A DNA stretch of 64,000 nt from Lottiidibacillus patelloidae (GTDB taxonomy: Bacteria; Bacillota; Bacilli; Bacillales; SA5d-4), in the NCBI RefSeq assembly GCF_002262935.1, contig NZ_NPIA01000006.1:165904-229903 (forward strand). The letters are read 5' to 3'. Numbering within the stretch: position 1 is the stretch's first letter; the number at the start of each line of letters is the position of its first letter. A program made the translations under genes and the position numbers. This document shows, piece by piece, positions 55,379 to 64,000 of the stretch. The notes below the pieces were generated by a model. That model was not told where the DNA came from. It searched no databases and saw nothing but the letters and a program-made list of their open reading frames with translations.

Positions 55379-55416
55379 ATAAGCTATAGCGCAAATATGG
55401 TCTATAGCTTATCTTC
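55379..55416 (+). terminator. Hairpin after fourth cluster member
   Basis: 11-bp stem ATAAGCTATAG / CTATAGCTTAT, loop of 12. Shares GGTCTATAGCT with the hairpin at 54218-54229. The T run is weak. Confidence 0.65.
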
Positions 55417-55482
55417 CATTTATTTGAATTACCTTTAATAGTAAAACACCCTCATACATATAGGAAGGAGGATGAGGTTGTT

Positions 55483-56736
55483 ATGTTTAAAGAAAAAGTT
55501 GTTATAGCATTTTTGGCATTAACTTTCGGGATGGTCTTAACAATTGCTGGTACACAAGCGTTTTTAAAAGATAGTAAAAGTGTTAGTAATTCTTTGTCTA
55601 CAGGAACACTTGAAGTTAATTTAGATAAAGAAAGTGATGGAACAACTGGCACGAATTATTTCATAAACCTTACTAATATAAAGCCAGGAGATAGTGGTAG
55701 TGAAATAATTAAAGTTACTAACAGTGGTACTTTAAAAGCTAGAGTAGACTTCAATCCTACGTTTTCAGGGTTACTTTTAAATGGCGGGGATCAAAGTGGT
55801 TCTAAAGGCCTGTCCTTTTTATATAAGAAGTCTGTTGATAATGGCGTAACATGGACACCTTTCATTCCAGGAGATACAAATTGGTTAATGGATACGAATG
55901 CAGAAATATGGGTGAAAGTAATCTATGATTTTCCAAAAGACTATGATGTTCCCGATCAATCATTCTATCAAGGGAAAGAAGTAGATTTAAATATCACTGT
56001 AAATGCGGAACAAGTAAAAAATAATCCGAAACCAAGTGATGCTCAACCTGAGCAAACTTTTATTCATGCTTTAAGCTTCGACGGAACAAATGATGAAATT
56101 GAGGTGCAAAGTGATGCGCTGAAACAATATCCATTAACATTAAGTGCTTGGGTGAAACCAGAACTTCGAAGTGACGGAACATCCTTCCCTAATAATGTTA
56201 TTAGTAATGATAGACCAGGCCACCATGGAAATGGCTTTGGCGTAAATGTCTGGAACAGTGGATCTGAAATGAATATCGAATATGAAAACGGCTTTATCTT
56301 CATTGATCAAAACACTTTTTCGTTTGCCGCCGATACATGGTACCACGTTGCTGTCGTGTATGATGTTGTAGGTACGGAGTTACTGATAAAAGCGTATGTT
56401 GATGGCAACTTAATTTACACAAGTGATGCGTCTGATATTCAAGTACCTAGTATTCTTGATGCTAGCGACTTCATTGCAATTGGTAAGCATAATGATGATG
56501 CTAATTATTCGACGAAACGCTACTTTAAAGGTGCGATTCGCGATGTGAGAGTATGGAATATAGCGCAATCTGTAACTGAAGTACAAGTGGATATGGAAGC
56601 TATTTCAACGGGTAGTGAGCCTGGATTAGTTCACTATTGGCGCTTGGATGATGCAGGTGGTCGACTAATAAATGATATTGGAAGTTTAGGTATCCAAGGA
56701 AGTTTTGTAACTGACCCAGTTTGGTATGTAGAATAA
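55483..56736 (+). CDS. TasA-like protein with C-terminal LamG lectin domain
   Basis: 417 residues, ATG at 55483. GAGG is 5 bases away and a stronger AGGAGG 13 bases away, so the start is a little uncertain. TasA-like part to about residue 185 (IAGTQAFLKDSKSVSNSLS, NLTNIKPGDSGSEIIKVTN, NAEQVKNNPKPSD). Then a Pro/Gln linker and a concanavalin-like LamG/laminin-G fold (about 197-415; LSFDGTNDEIEVQ, LTLSAWVKPELRS, TWYHVAVVYDV, KGAIRDVRVWNIAQS, GLVHYWRLDD). LamG domains usually bind glycans or proteins, so this looks like a fibre-borne adhesin. The signal lacks the FTS motif of its paralogues. Confidence 0.92.
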   Translation: MFKEKVVIAFLALTFGMVLTIAGTQAFLKDSKSVSNSLSTGTLEVNLDKESDGTTGTNYFINLTNIKPGDSGSEIIKVTNSGTLKARVDFNPTFSGLLLNGGDQSGSKGLSFLYKKSVDNGVTWTPFIPGDTNWLMDTNAEIWVKVIYDFPKDYDVPDQSFYQGKEVDLNITVNAEQVKNNPKPSDAQPEQTFIHALSFDGTNDEIEVQSDALKQYPLTLSAWVKPELRSDGTSFPNNVISNDRPGHHGNGFGVNVWNSGSEMNIEYENGFIFIDQNTFSFAADTWYHVAVVYDVVGTELLIKAYVDGNLIYTSDASDIQVPSILDASDFIAIGKHNDDANYSTKRYFKGAIRDVRVWNIAQSVTEVQVDMEAISTGSEPGLVHYWRLDDAGGRLINDIGSLGIQGSFVTDPVWYVE

Positions 56737-56759
56737 GATAATGAATATTTTTAGCAAAT

Positions 56760-56792
56760 GATCCTGGTTCATGCCAAGGGTCTTTTTTTTTG
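56760..56792 (+). terminator. Intrinsic terminator closing the sipW-tasA cluster
   Basis: GATCC(T)GG paired with CC(AA)GGGTC, loop of about 6, then nine T. The long T run makes this the strongest stop of the cluster. Confidence 0.82.
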
Positions 56793-56901
56793 CGAATTTA
56801 AAAAAATGATATTACTGGAGCTTTGTTTAAACATTCGTCAATAATAGTAATAAATGCTACAATAATGGAAGATTTAACAAAATAATGGAGGGATACATCT
56901 G

Positions 56902-57825
56902 TTGAGTAATGTCCAAATGAAAGATATTATGGAAAAGTTTTACCTTGAACTAGTTGCAGGTAAAGATGGACTAGAGAGAGAAATAACAACAAGTGATATT
57001 TCAAGACCAGGGATTGAAATGGCAGGGTATTTCACACATTATGCTCCAGAGCGTATCCAATTGCTCGGTAGAACGGAATTATCATTTGTTAACGAGCTCC
57101 CATCTGAAGTTCGAATGGAACGTTTTAATCAACTTTGTCAAAAAGAAACACCTGGAATAATCCTGACAAGAGAAAATGAAGCTCCAAAAGAGTTAATACT
57201 AGCAGCTCAAGCAAGTGGAGTACCTATTTTTCGTTCGGCTTTAAAAACGACGAAGTTAAGTAGTCAATTAACAAACTACTTAGAAGGTATGATGGCACCA
57301 TCGACGACAAAACACGGAGTATTGGTTGAGATTTACGGGATCGGTGTTTTAATTACGGGTGCTAGTGGTGTTGGTAAAAGTGAAACAGCACTTGAATTGG
57401 TGAAACGGGGTCATCGACTAATCGCAGATGATGCAGTTAATATTAGGCAGGAAGACTATGAAACATTAGTTGGCTCAGCTCCTGATATGATTCGCCACTT
57501 ATTAGAAATTAGAGGATTAGGTATTATTAACGTTATGGCATTGTTTGGTGCTGGAGCAGTTAGAAGTCATAAGAAAATTTCCTTAGTCATTCATTTAGAA
57601 GCGTGGGAACCTCAAAAGCTTTATGACCGTTTAGGTATTGAGGATGAAAAGATCAAAATTATTGATACATATGTTACGAAAACAACAGTGCCAGTTCGAC
57701 CAGGAAGAAACTTGGCTGTTATTACGGAAGTAGCAGCAATGAACTTCCGAATGAAGATGATGGGTGTTAATGCAGCCGAACAATTTTCAACAAGGTTAAC
57801 TAGTGAAATAGAAAAAGATAAATAA
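56902..57825 (+). CDS. hprK: HPr kinase/phosphorylase
   Basis: 307 residues. TTG start at 56902, 9 bases after GGAGGG. Bifunctional enzyme that phosphorylates HPr on Ser46 for carbon catabolite repression and removes the phosphate again. Walker A GASGVGKS is at 153-160, followed by ADDAVNIRQ and the family signature [10 protein letters not shown]; the N-terminal domain is about 1-130. First gene of a tight unit hprK-lgt-yvoD-ppaX-yvoF. Confidence 0.95.
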   Translation: MSNVQMKDIMEKFYLELVAGKDGLEREITTSDISRPGIEMAGYFTHYAPERIQLLGRTELSFVNELPSEVRMERFNQLCQKETPGIILTRENEAPKELILAAQASGVPIFRSALKTTKLSSQLTNYLEGMMAPSTTKHGVLVEIYGIGVLITGASGVGKSETALELVKRGHRLIADDAVNIRQEDYETLVGSAPDMIRHLLEIRGLGIINVMALFGAGAVRSHKKISLVIHLEAWEPQKLYDRLGIEDEKIKIIDTYVTKTTVPVRPGRNLAVITEVAAMNFRMKMMGVNAAEQFSTRLTSEIEKDK

Positions 57826-57844
57826 GTAGAGAAGAGGGAGAACG

Positions 57845-58666
57845 ATGAGAGACGGGATTGAACCATTAAGTAAGATAGCTTTTGAAATAGGTCCATTAAC
57901 TGTTTATTGGTATGGAATCATTATCGGAACAGGAGCTCTATTAGGTTTATTATTAGCTACTAGAGAGGGCGATAGGCGAAAGTTACCTAAAGATACTTTT
58001 ATTGATTTATTAATGATTGCAGCACCGATTGCGATACTTTGTGCGCGTCTATATTATGTAATTTTTAAATGGGACTTTTACGCTGAGAATCCTGGGAAAA
58101 TCTTTGCGATTTGGGAAGGCGGATTAGCAATTCACGGCGCATTAATTGGCTCAGTTTTAACTGCGATAGTCTTTGCGAAAGTGAAAAAACTTTCATTTTG
58201 GAAACTAGCAGATATTGCAGCACCTAGTATTATTTTAGGCCAGGCAGTTGGACGTTGGGGAAATTTTATGAACCAAGAAGCTCATGGTGGTCCGTTAACA
58301 CAAGAACAAGTTGATCTTTTTTATTCAATCTTACCTAACTTTATTATGGATCAAATGCATTCGAACGGAATTTGGTTTCACCCGACCTTTTTATATGAAT
58401 CAGTATGGAACTTCCTTGGTTTAGCATTATTACTAATTCTTAGAAGAGTAAATTTACCTCGTGGTGAAATATTCTTAACATACGTCATTTGGTATTCATT
58501 CGGACGCTTTTACATTGAAGGTTTACGTACAGACAGTTTAATGCTGACAGAAAGCTTACGTGTCGCGCAAGCAATTTCTATTGGACTAATTATTTTAGCT
58601 GTTGCTTTAATCATCTACCGTCGCAAAAAAGGATACTCTAACAAGCGATATTTACACGAAGGGTAG
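57845..58666 (+). CDS. lgt: Prolipoprotein diacylglyceryl transferase
   Basis: 273 residues, ATG after AAGAGGGAG. Seven-helix membrane enzyme that adds diacylglycerol to the lipobox Cys of prelipoproteins. Family signature [15 protein letters not shown] at 136-150 and the essential His-Gly region EGGLAIHG (91-98). It would process the CccB-like lipoprotein of this window. 19 bases after hprK. Confidence 0.96.
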   Translation: MRDGIEPLSKIAFEIGPLTVYWYGIIIGTGALLGLLLATREGDRRKLPKDTFIDLLMIAAPIAILCARLYYVIFKWDFYAENPGKIFAIWEGGLAIHGALIGSVLTAIVFAKVKKLSFWKLADIAAPSIILGQAVGRWGNFMNQEAHGGPLTQEQVDLFYSILPNFIMDQMHSNGIWFHPTFLYESVWNFLGLALLLILRRVNLPRGEIFLTYVIWYSFGRFYIEGLRTDSLMLTESLRVAQAISIGLIILAVALIIYRRKKGYSNKRYLHEG

Positions 58667-59617
58667 ATGGCGGAAATGAGTTCATTTAAAAAAGGTCTAA
58701 ATGTCGGTTTACAGACGACTTGGACATTAGGAAAGGTCATTTTTCCGATAACCGTTTTAGTAACAATTTTAAGTCAAACTCCAGTATTACAATTGCTAAT
58801 GAAAGCATTAACACCGATGATGAGTTGGATCGGTCTTCCGGGGGAAGCGGCAATTCCAATTGTATTAGGGAACTTCTTGAACTTATATGCAGGTATCGGC
58901 GCAATTTTAACGATGGAGTTATCTGTAAAAGAAGTATTTATTTTGGCTGTTATGCTTTCCTTTAGTCATAACTTAATAATTGAATCAACTGTTGCAACAA
59001 GAGTTGGTGTGAAGTTTTCCGTAATGGTAGCTGTACGCCTGTTTTTATCTTTCTTTTCAGCTTTTGTCATTAACCTCGTTTGGAAAGGTGGCAGTGAAAT
59101 CGCAAGCTACGGCTTTATTACACCTACGGAGGAAGTTACAGGCTGGTTTAACATTACAATACTTGGATTGGAAAAAGCATTTCTCGGTACGCTGCAACTT
59201 GCATTAATTGTTATTCCATTAATGATTGCCATTCAATATATGAAAGATTGGCACTGGCTACAAACATTTTCAAAATGGATGGAACCCGTTACTAAGTTGT
59301 TAGGTATGGAAAAAAATACTGCGACGACACTAGCTGCAGGATTATTGTTTGGATTAGCTTATGGAGCAGGCGTTATGATTCAAGCTGTAAAGGAAGATGG
59401 CGTGGCCAAGAAAGATTTATATTTAGCCTTTATTTTTCTAGTCTCCTGTCATGCAGTAATAGAAGATACACTAATTTTTATTCCATTAGGCATTCCAGTT
59501 TGGCCGCTTCTTCTAGTGCGCTTAATAACAGCAATTATCTTGACGATTGTCATTGCGTTCATTTGGAAAAGATATGAAGGAAAAAGAAACATTGTCAAAG
59601 AAGAAGGAGCATCATAA
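58667..59617 (+). CDS. yvoD: Nucleoside-recognition domain membrane protein YvoD
   Basis: 316 residues, starting directly after the lgt stop. Two nucleoside-recognition (Gate-like) segments with eight or so helices ([56 protein letters not shown]). Related to spore maturation proteins SpmA/B; transport substrate unknown. Start may be ATG 58667 or the in-frame ATG at 58676. Stop overlaps the ppaX ATG by one base. Confidence 0.9.
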   Translation: MAEMSSFKKGLNVGLQTTWTLGKVIFPITVLVTILSQTPVLQLLMKALTPMMSWIGLPGEAAIPIVLGNFLNLYAGIGAILTMELSVKEVFILAVMLSFSHNLIIESTVATRVGVKFSVMVAVRLFLSFFSAFVINLVWKGGSEIASYGFITPTEEVTGWFNITILGLEKAFLGTLQLALIVIPLMIAIQYMKDWHWLQTFSKWMEPVTKLLGMEKNTATTLAAGLLFGLAYGAGVMIQAVKEDGVAKKDLYLAFIFLVSCHAVIEDTLIFIPLGIPVWPLLLVRLITAIILTIVIAFIWKRYEGKRNIVKEEGAS

Positions 59618-60261
59618 TGAAAATTGATACACTATTATTTGATTTAGATGGTACGTTAATTGATACGAATGATTTAATTATCTCTTCGTTTTTACATACG
59701 CTTGATAAATATAAGCCGAATGAATATAGCCGTGAAGATGTGCTGCAATTTATTGGGCCACCACTCTATGATAGTTTTGAGTCGGTCTTACCAGAAAAAG
59801 CAGAAGAAATGTGCCAAACATATCGGACGTTTAATTTAGCGAAACATGATGAACTTGTGACGGAATTTGAAGGGATTTATGAGTTAGTTGAACGATTACA
59901 TAAAGAGGGCTATAAGCTTGGAATTGTTACGACAAAAGTTCGAGTTCCCGTGACAATGGGCTTAAAATTAACGAAGCTCGAACAGTTTTTTGATTGTGTT
60001 ATTACACTTGATGATGTCGAACATCCGAAACCACATCCAGAACCGATTGAAAAGGCGCTTGCAGAATTAGGTTCCAAACCAGAGAAAACAATTATGGTCG
60101 GCGATAACTACCATGATATTGAAGCTGGTCAAAATGCTGGGACGAAAACAGCAGGTGTATCTTGGGCAGTTAAAGGAAAAGAATTTTTACAAAAGTATAA
60201 CCCTGACTTCATGTTAGATCATCCGTCTGATTTACTCGATATTCTCGGAGTGAAAAAGTAG
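59617..60261 (+). CDS. ppaX: Pyrophosphatase PpaX (HAD family)
   Basis: 214 residues. HAD-superfamily hydrolase; in B. subtilis PpaX removes the pyrophosphate made by HPr-P dephosphorylation. Motif [10 protein letters not shown] with nucleophile Asp9 and Asp11, motif II VTTK near residue 108, and motif III/IV KPHPEP and [12 protein letters not shown]. Translationally coupled by one-base overlaps on both sides; its position in the hprK unit fits the function. Confidence 0.94.
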   Translation: MKIDTLLFDLDGTLIDTNDLIISSFLHTLDKYKPNEYSREDVLQFIGPPLYDSFESVLPEKAEEMCQTYRTFNLAKHDELVTEFEGIYELVERLHKEGYKLGIVTTKVRVPVTMGLKLTKLEQFFDCVITLDDVEHPKPHPEPIEKALAELGSKPEKTIMVGDNYHDIEAGQNAGTKTAGVSWAVKGKEFLQKYNPDFMLDHPSDLLDILGVKK

Positions 60262-60782
60262 TGAGAAAAACTAAACGCTATAAAGTTGAAAATGCAAATT
60301 CTCTTTGGCAAATTTATAATACTGTCCCATTTTTGAAAGTATTTAAAAATTTTATTATTATTCAGATTGCACGATATACCCCATTATTAAGTATTAAAAA
60401 TTGGCTTTACAGAACATTCTTACGTATGAAGGTCGGTAAGCAAACAGCATTTGCTTTAATGGTCATGCCAGATATTATGTTTCCCGAAAAAATAACTGTC
60501 GGTAGTAATTCCATTATTGGCTACAACACAACCATTTTAGCTCATGAATATTTAATAGAAGAATACCGTATAGGTGAAGTAGTAATTGGAAATAAAGTAA
60601 TGGTTGGGGCAAATTCAACAATACTTCCTGGAGTGAGTATAGGAGATGGAGCCATTGTTTCTGCAGGAACGCTTGTCCACCGAGATGTACCAGCTGGAGC
60701 ATTTGTTGGCGGTAATCCAATGAAAATTATATATACGAAAGAAGAAATGGAACAAAAGCAAAAAAATGAACCGCTTCAGTGA
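60261..60782 (+). CDS. yvoF: Left-handed beta-helix acetyltransferase YvoF
   Basis: 173 residues, GTG start overlapping the ppaX stop. Hexapeptide-repeat acyltransferase (LbH): ITVGSNSIIGYNTTILAHEY, GEVVIGNKVMVGANSTILPG, GDGAIVSAGTLVHRDVPAGA. Acetyl acceptor unknown. Last gene of the hprK unit; the terminator overlaps its stop codon. Confidence 0.92.
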   Translation: MRKTKRYKVENANSLWQIYNTVPFLKVFKNFIIIQIARYTPLLSIKNWLYRTFLRMKVGKQTAFALMVMPDIMFPEKITVGSNSIIGYNTTILAHEYLIEEYRIGEVVIGNKVMVGANSTILPGVSIGDGAIVSAGTLVHRDVPAGAFVGGNPMKIIYTKEEMEQKQKNEPLQ

Positions 60783-60793
60783 GGCGGTTTTTC
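60769..60793 (+). terminator. Intrinsic terminator at end of hprK operon
   Basis: AACCGCTT (60769-60776) with AGGCGGTT (60782-60789), loop CAGTG, then TTTTT split by CC. Overlaps the yvoF stop. Confidence 0.8.
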
Positions 60794-60892
60794 CTATGTA
60801 TGCCACTAATGCAACAATTTTACCATCACTATTCGTACGATTTTGTGCTATACTCTTCACTGGAACAATATTGAAAAAAACTCGGAGGTTCT

Positions 60893-62470
60893 ATGGGGAA
60901 ACGAGTCAATAAAAAGGTTGTTAATTTTATCCAAGATGGCAGTTACTTTTTTAAACGTGGTCAACGTGCCTATTATGAACAAGACTTATCTAAAGCGAAA
61001 AAAAACTTTGAGAGAGCAGTTCATTTTGATCCTAACCAAGCATCTTATCAGTGCCAATTAGCAGTGGTACTGGCTGACTTAGGAGAATTAAACCGTTCAA
61101 TTGAATTATTACATTATATATTACGCGACCTCGATGCGAACATGGCGGAATGCTTCTATTTATTAGCAGCAAATTACGCTTATTTAGGTGACTTTCGTCA
61201 AGCGGAAGGATATGCGAAAAAATACTTGAAAACAAACCCTAATGGTGAGTATGAGCTTGAGCTACAAGATTTATTAGAAATGATATACGAAGAGCTCGGT
61301 ACAGATGAACCTAACTGGGATGAAGAAGAATTAATTATGAAACAAGAAGCAGCGAATAGGCTAATTGAAAGTGGCCAATATTACGCAGCAATCGAAGATT
61401 TACAAAAACTGATTGCGGAACATCCAAACCATTGGCCAGCTTATAATCAAATGGCACTAGCCTATTTTTATAGTCATCAAATTGAAACAGCAATTGAAAC
61501 GCTATTTAATGTGTTGGAACGCAATGAAGGTAATGTCCAAGCACTATGTCATTTAGCTGTCATTTACCATTATTCTGGTATGAAAACGACGAGTGAAGAA
61601 GTTGTAGAATTATTGAAAAATGTTCACCCTTTCCATGAAGAGCAACGCCATAAGTTAGGGATTACTTTCGCGATCTTAAAACAATATGATTTAGGTTATA
61701 AGTGGTTATATTCATTATATAAAGTTGGTTACGATGGAAATCCGATGTATTATTATTGGCTAACGGTATGTGCTGTTCAGCTTGGAAAAAAACAGGTGGC
61801 TGAAAAAGTATGGAAGCGCGCTTTTGAAGAGGAAGATGAGGATCGCTTAACTTCTTTACCTGATCCATTTTTATCACCAAAGGAAGCGGTTCTTTCAGAA
61901 GAAAAGTTGGAGAATTCTTCTTTTGATTTTTCTGAAGCATTATCTGTATTGGATAAGTTAAAAAACTCACCATCATTTAGGTCAGCTTTAGTTCATAAAC
62001 TTTATAACGCTTCAATGAAAACAAAGTGCCGTATTTTGTTTACTATTTATAAATTAAGTGATCAAGAATCAGAGAAAGCACTTCTTACGTATGCAGCTAA
62101 TAAAAAAGAACCGATGTTATGTCGTCAATTAGCAGAGTTATTTCACTTGAAGTTAACGAGCAACGGCGATCTTAATCACATTGATGTACATGTCGTACAA
62201 AGTTTTACTCTTTTAGAGAATTTAGAGCAATATAAAGAGCTTTCGTTAGAAGATGTATTTAACACGTGGTTTATTATTTTCTTAAATGTAAAAGTGAAGA
62301 ATATAGAAGCATGGTCAAGTGCAGTCATATATTATTTGCGCAAAAAAACAAATATGAAAGTGACGCAAAGTGATATCGCCAAGCAATGCAATGTGTCTGT
62401 TTCAACACTGCGCAATCACTTTAAAAAATTAGAACATATCTTATCAATAGAAGAGAACACTAACGAATAG
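60893..62470 (+). CDS. yvcD: TPR-repeat protein YvcD
   Basis: 525 residues, ATG after CGGAGGTTCT. Soluble tetratricopeptide repeats throughout (GSYFFKRGQRAYYEQDLSKA, ECFYLLAANYAYLGDFRQAE, WPAYNQMALAYFYSHQIETA). The C-terminal 35 residues form a helix-turn-helix-like segment (VTQSDIAKQCNVSVSTLRNH), which may bind DNA or be a relic. The neighbour of trxB, as in B. subtilis. The his operon that lies before yvcD in B. subtilis is absent here. Confidence 0.9.
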   Translation: MGKRVNKKVVNFIQDGSYFFKRGQRAYYEQDLSKAKKNFERAVHFDPNQASYQCQLAVVLADLGELNRSIELLHYILRDLDANMAECFYLLAANYAYLGDFRQAEGYAKKYLKTNPNGEYELELQDLLEMIYEELGTDEPNWDEEELIMKQEAANRLIESGQYYAAIEDLQKLIAEHPNHWPAYNQMALAYFYSHQIETAIETLFNVLERNEGNVQALCHLAVIYHYSGMKTTSEEVVELLKNVHPFHEEQRHKLGITFAILKQYDLGYKWLYSLYKVGYDGNPMYYYWLTVCAVQLGKKQVAEKVWKRAFEEEDEDRLTSLPDPFLSPKEAVLSEEKLENSSFDFSEALSVLDKLKNSPSFRSALVHKLYNASMKTKCRILFTIYKLSDQESEKALLTYAANKKEPMLCRQLAELFHLKLTSNGDLNHIDVHVVQSFTLLENLEQYKELSLEDVFNTWFIIFLNVKVKNIEAWSSAVIYYLRKKTNMKVTQSDIAKQCNVSVSTLRNHFKKLEHILSIEENTNE

Positions 62471-62553
62471 ATCGCACTGTTTTGAGCATTTATTTTTACA
62501 TTGCACTCGCAATTTGATTAGATATTAGTATAAGGAATTACAGTGAGTATTAA

Positions 62554-63513
<960 letters not shown>

Positions 63514-63608
63514 TCGTAATTTTTCTTTAACTCCACTGTAACATTTGTGAAATAATTAAGAGGTATACTATAAATAGTAAATACCCCCCTTTAGGTTATA
63601 TATATTTT

Positions 63609-63641
63609 GACACAGGCGTGCGCCGTCTGTGTCTTTTTTTG
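63609..63641 (+). terminator. Intrinsic terminator after trxB
   Basis: 10-bp stem GACACAGGCG / CGTCTGTGTC (one G-T pair), 5-base loop, then seven T. Confidence 0.9.
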
Positions 63642-63691
63642 TTCTTAAAGCATTGTTAGTCATAAGAAAACTTCACACTTTTCATTTTGGT

Positions 63692-63729
63692 GCTGGACGA
63701 AAGCTTCAGCTTTTCTTATTTTGTCCAGC
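63692..63729. repeat. Nested inverted repeat
   Basis: Outer arms GCTGGAC (63692-63698) and GTCCAGC (63723-63729) enclose an inner hairpin AAAGCT / AGCTTT (63700-63713). Probable left edge of the dispersed repeat that follows. Confidence 0.6.
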
Positions 63730-63741
63730 TGCGGCTCACAA

Positions 63742-63991
63742 CGATTAGTAATCTTCACACTTCTTATTCGATTAGTAATCTTCACACTTCTTATTTACGA
63801 TAAGTCAACATCGATCAGTGAAGTGGTGTCTAGAAAAGGCTCCTATCAACTTGAGAACTTCATTCTACTCACTTACGATAAGTCAACATCAAAACGCTAC
63901 ACTTTTTGTGTTTCCTTTATCTCATTCGTAGTATTCCAGTTCCATCGTTGATGAACAGTCGCCTTTCCTTTTCGATGTTTCCTTTATCTCA
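63742..63991. repeat. Dispersed intergenic repeat made of short direct repeats
   Basis: A 27-base unit occurs twice in perfect tandem (63742-63768 and 63769-63795, beginning CGATTAGTAATCTTCACAC). TTACGATAAGTCAACATC occurs at 63795-63812 and 63873-63890. TGTTTCCTTTATCTCA occurs at 63909-63924 and 63976-63991. Probably part of a longer element that continues beyond the window. Confidence 0.75.
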
Positions 63992-64000
63992 AACAAAGTG

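Larger units (their letters stand above)
63514..64000. other. Gene-free region after trxB
   Basis: Holds the trxB terminator (63609-63640), a structured inverted repeat (63692-63729) and a cluster of short direct repeats to the end (both listed). An open frame at 63721-63951 lies wholly in repeat DNA and is not taken as a gene. Confidence 0.75.

Noticed and set aside
63721..63951. Open frame of 76 codons after trxB
   Set aside because: It lies entirely in short direct repeats, has no ribosome site, and the protein repeats itself because of the DNA repeat (LVIFTLLI twice).
63742..63991. Possible CRISPR array
   Set aside because: Repeats differ in kind, the 27-mers abut without spacers, there are only two copies of each, and no cas gene is present.

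Overview
The window looks like the chromosome of a low-GC, Gram-positive rod of the family Bacillaceae, outside the Bacillus subtilis group. The DNA is AT-rich, ribosome binding sites are strong (AGGAGG type), and TTG/GTG starts are common. The conserved gene order tagO-tagU-yvyE-degU-degV-comFA-comFC ... hpf-secA-prfB ... ctpB-minJ-csbA-uvrB-uvrA-yvlB-yvlD ... hprK-lgt-yvoD-ppaX-yvoF-yvcD-trxB follows the hag-to-trxB side of the B. subtilis map. No species can be named from the sequence alone. I saw no rRNA, tRNA, CRISPR array or intact insertion sequence.

Region 1 (1-20.6 kb) is an exoprotein island. It holds a partial CWB2-repeat protein on the minus strand, two tandem SLH-anchored subtilases, two small membrane or exported proteins, a short membrane protein and a VanZ-like protein. 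After these come four large secreted enzymes, each ending in three CWB2 cell-wall-binding repeats: a GH18 hydrolase, a subtilase, a giant subtilase with a PPC domain, and an SLT-type lytic transglycosylase. Most genes have their own terminator, so they appear to be separate transcription units.

Region 2 (20.7-31.1 kb) holds wall-polymer genes (UDP-glucose dehydrogenase, TagO, an LCP ligase) and then yvyE. Next is a DegU-like regulator whose receiver domain has lost its phosphorylation residues and which has no degS partner. degV, comFA and comFC follow directly, without comFB. Where B. subtilis has a flagellar cluster there is instead a GDSL hydrolase with CWB2 repeats, the sixth CWB2 protein of the window. 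The polymer genes and the CWB2 proteins may form one functional unit: polymer synthesis and attachment, plus proteins that bind the polymer.

Region 3 (31.2-50.6 kb) is mostly housekeeping: a cold-shock protein; DoxX with a perfect Fnr-type box; hpf with a SigB-type promoter; secA; prfB with its programmed +1 frameshift; a YitT-family protein; a cytochrome c lipoprotein; ctpB; minJ; csbA with an apparent CTG start; a TSUP permease; uvrB with a LexA box; uvrA; yvlB and yvlD. The region also contains a dead alpha/beta-hydrolase fragment and a degenerate dispersed repeat.

Region 4 (50.6-56.8 kb) is the most unusual: a SipW signal peptidase with four TasA/CalY-type matrix proteins in one directional cluster. 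Three of these carry extra C-terminal domains, one of them a LamG lectin fold. Hairpins between the genes could set different expression levels. It looks like a biofilm-fibre system with decorated subunits.

Region 5 (56.9-64 kb) is hprK-lgt-yvoD-ppaX-yvoF, yvcD and trxB, followed by a structured dispersed repeat that runs off the end of the window.
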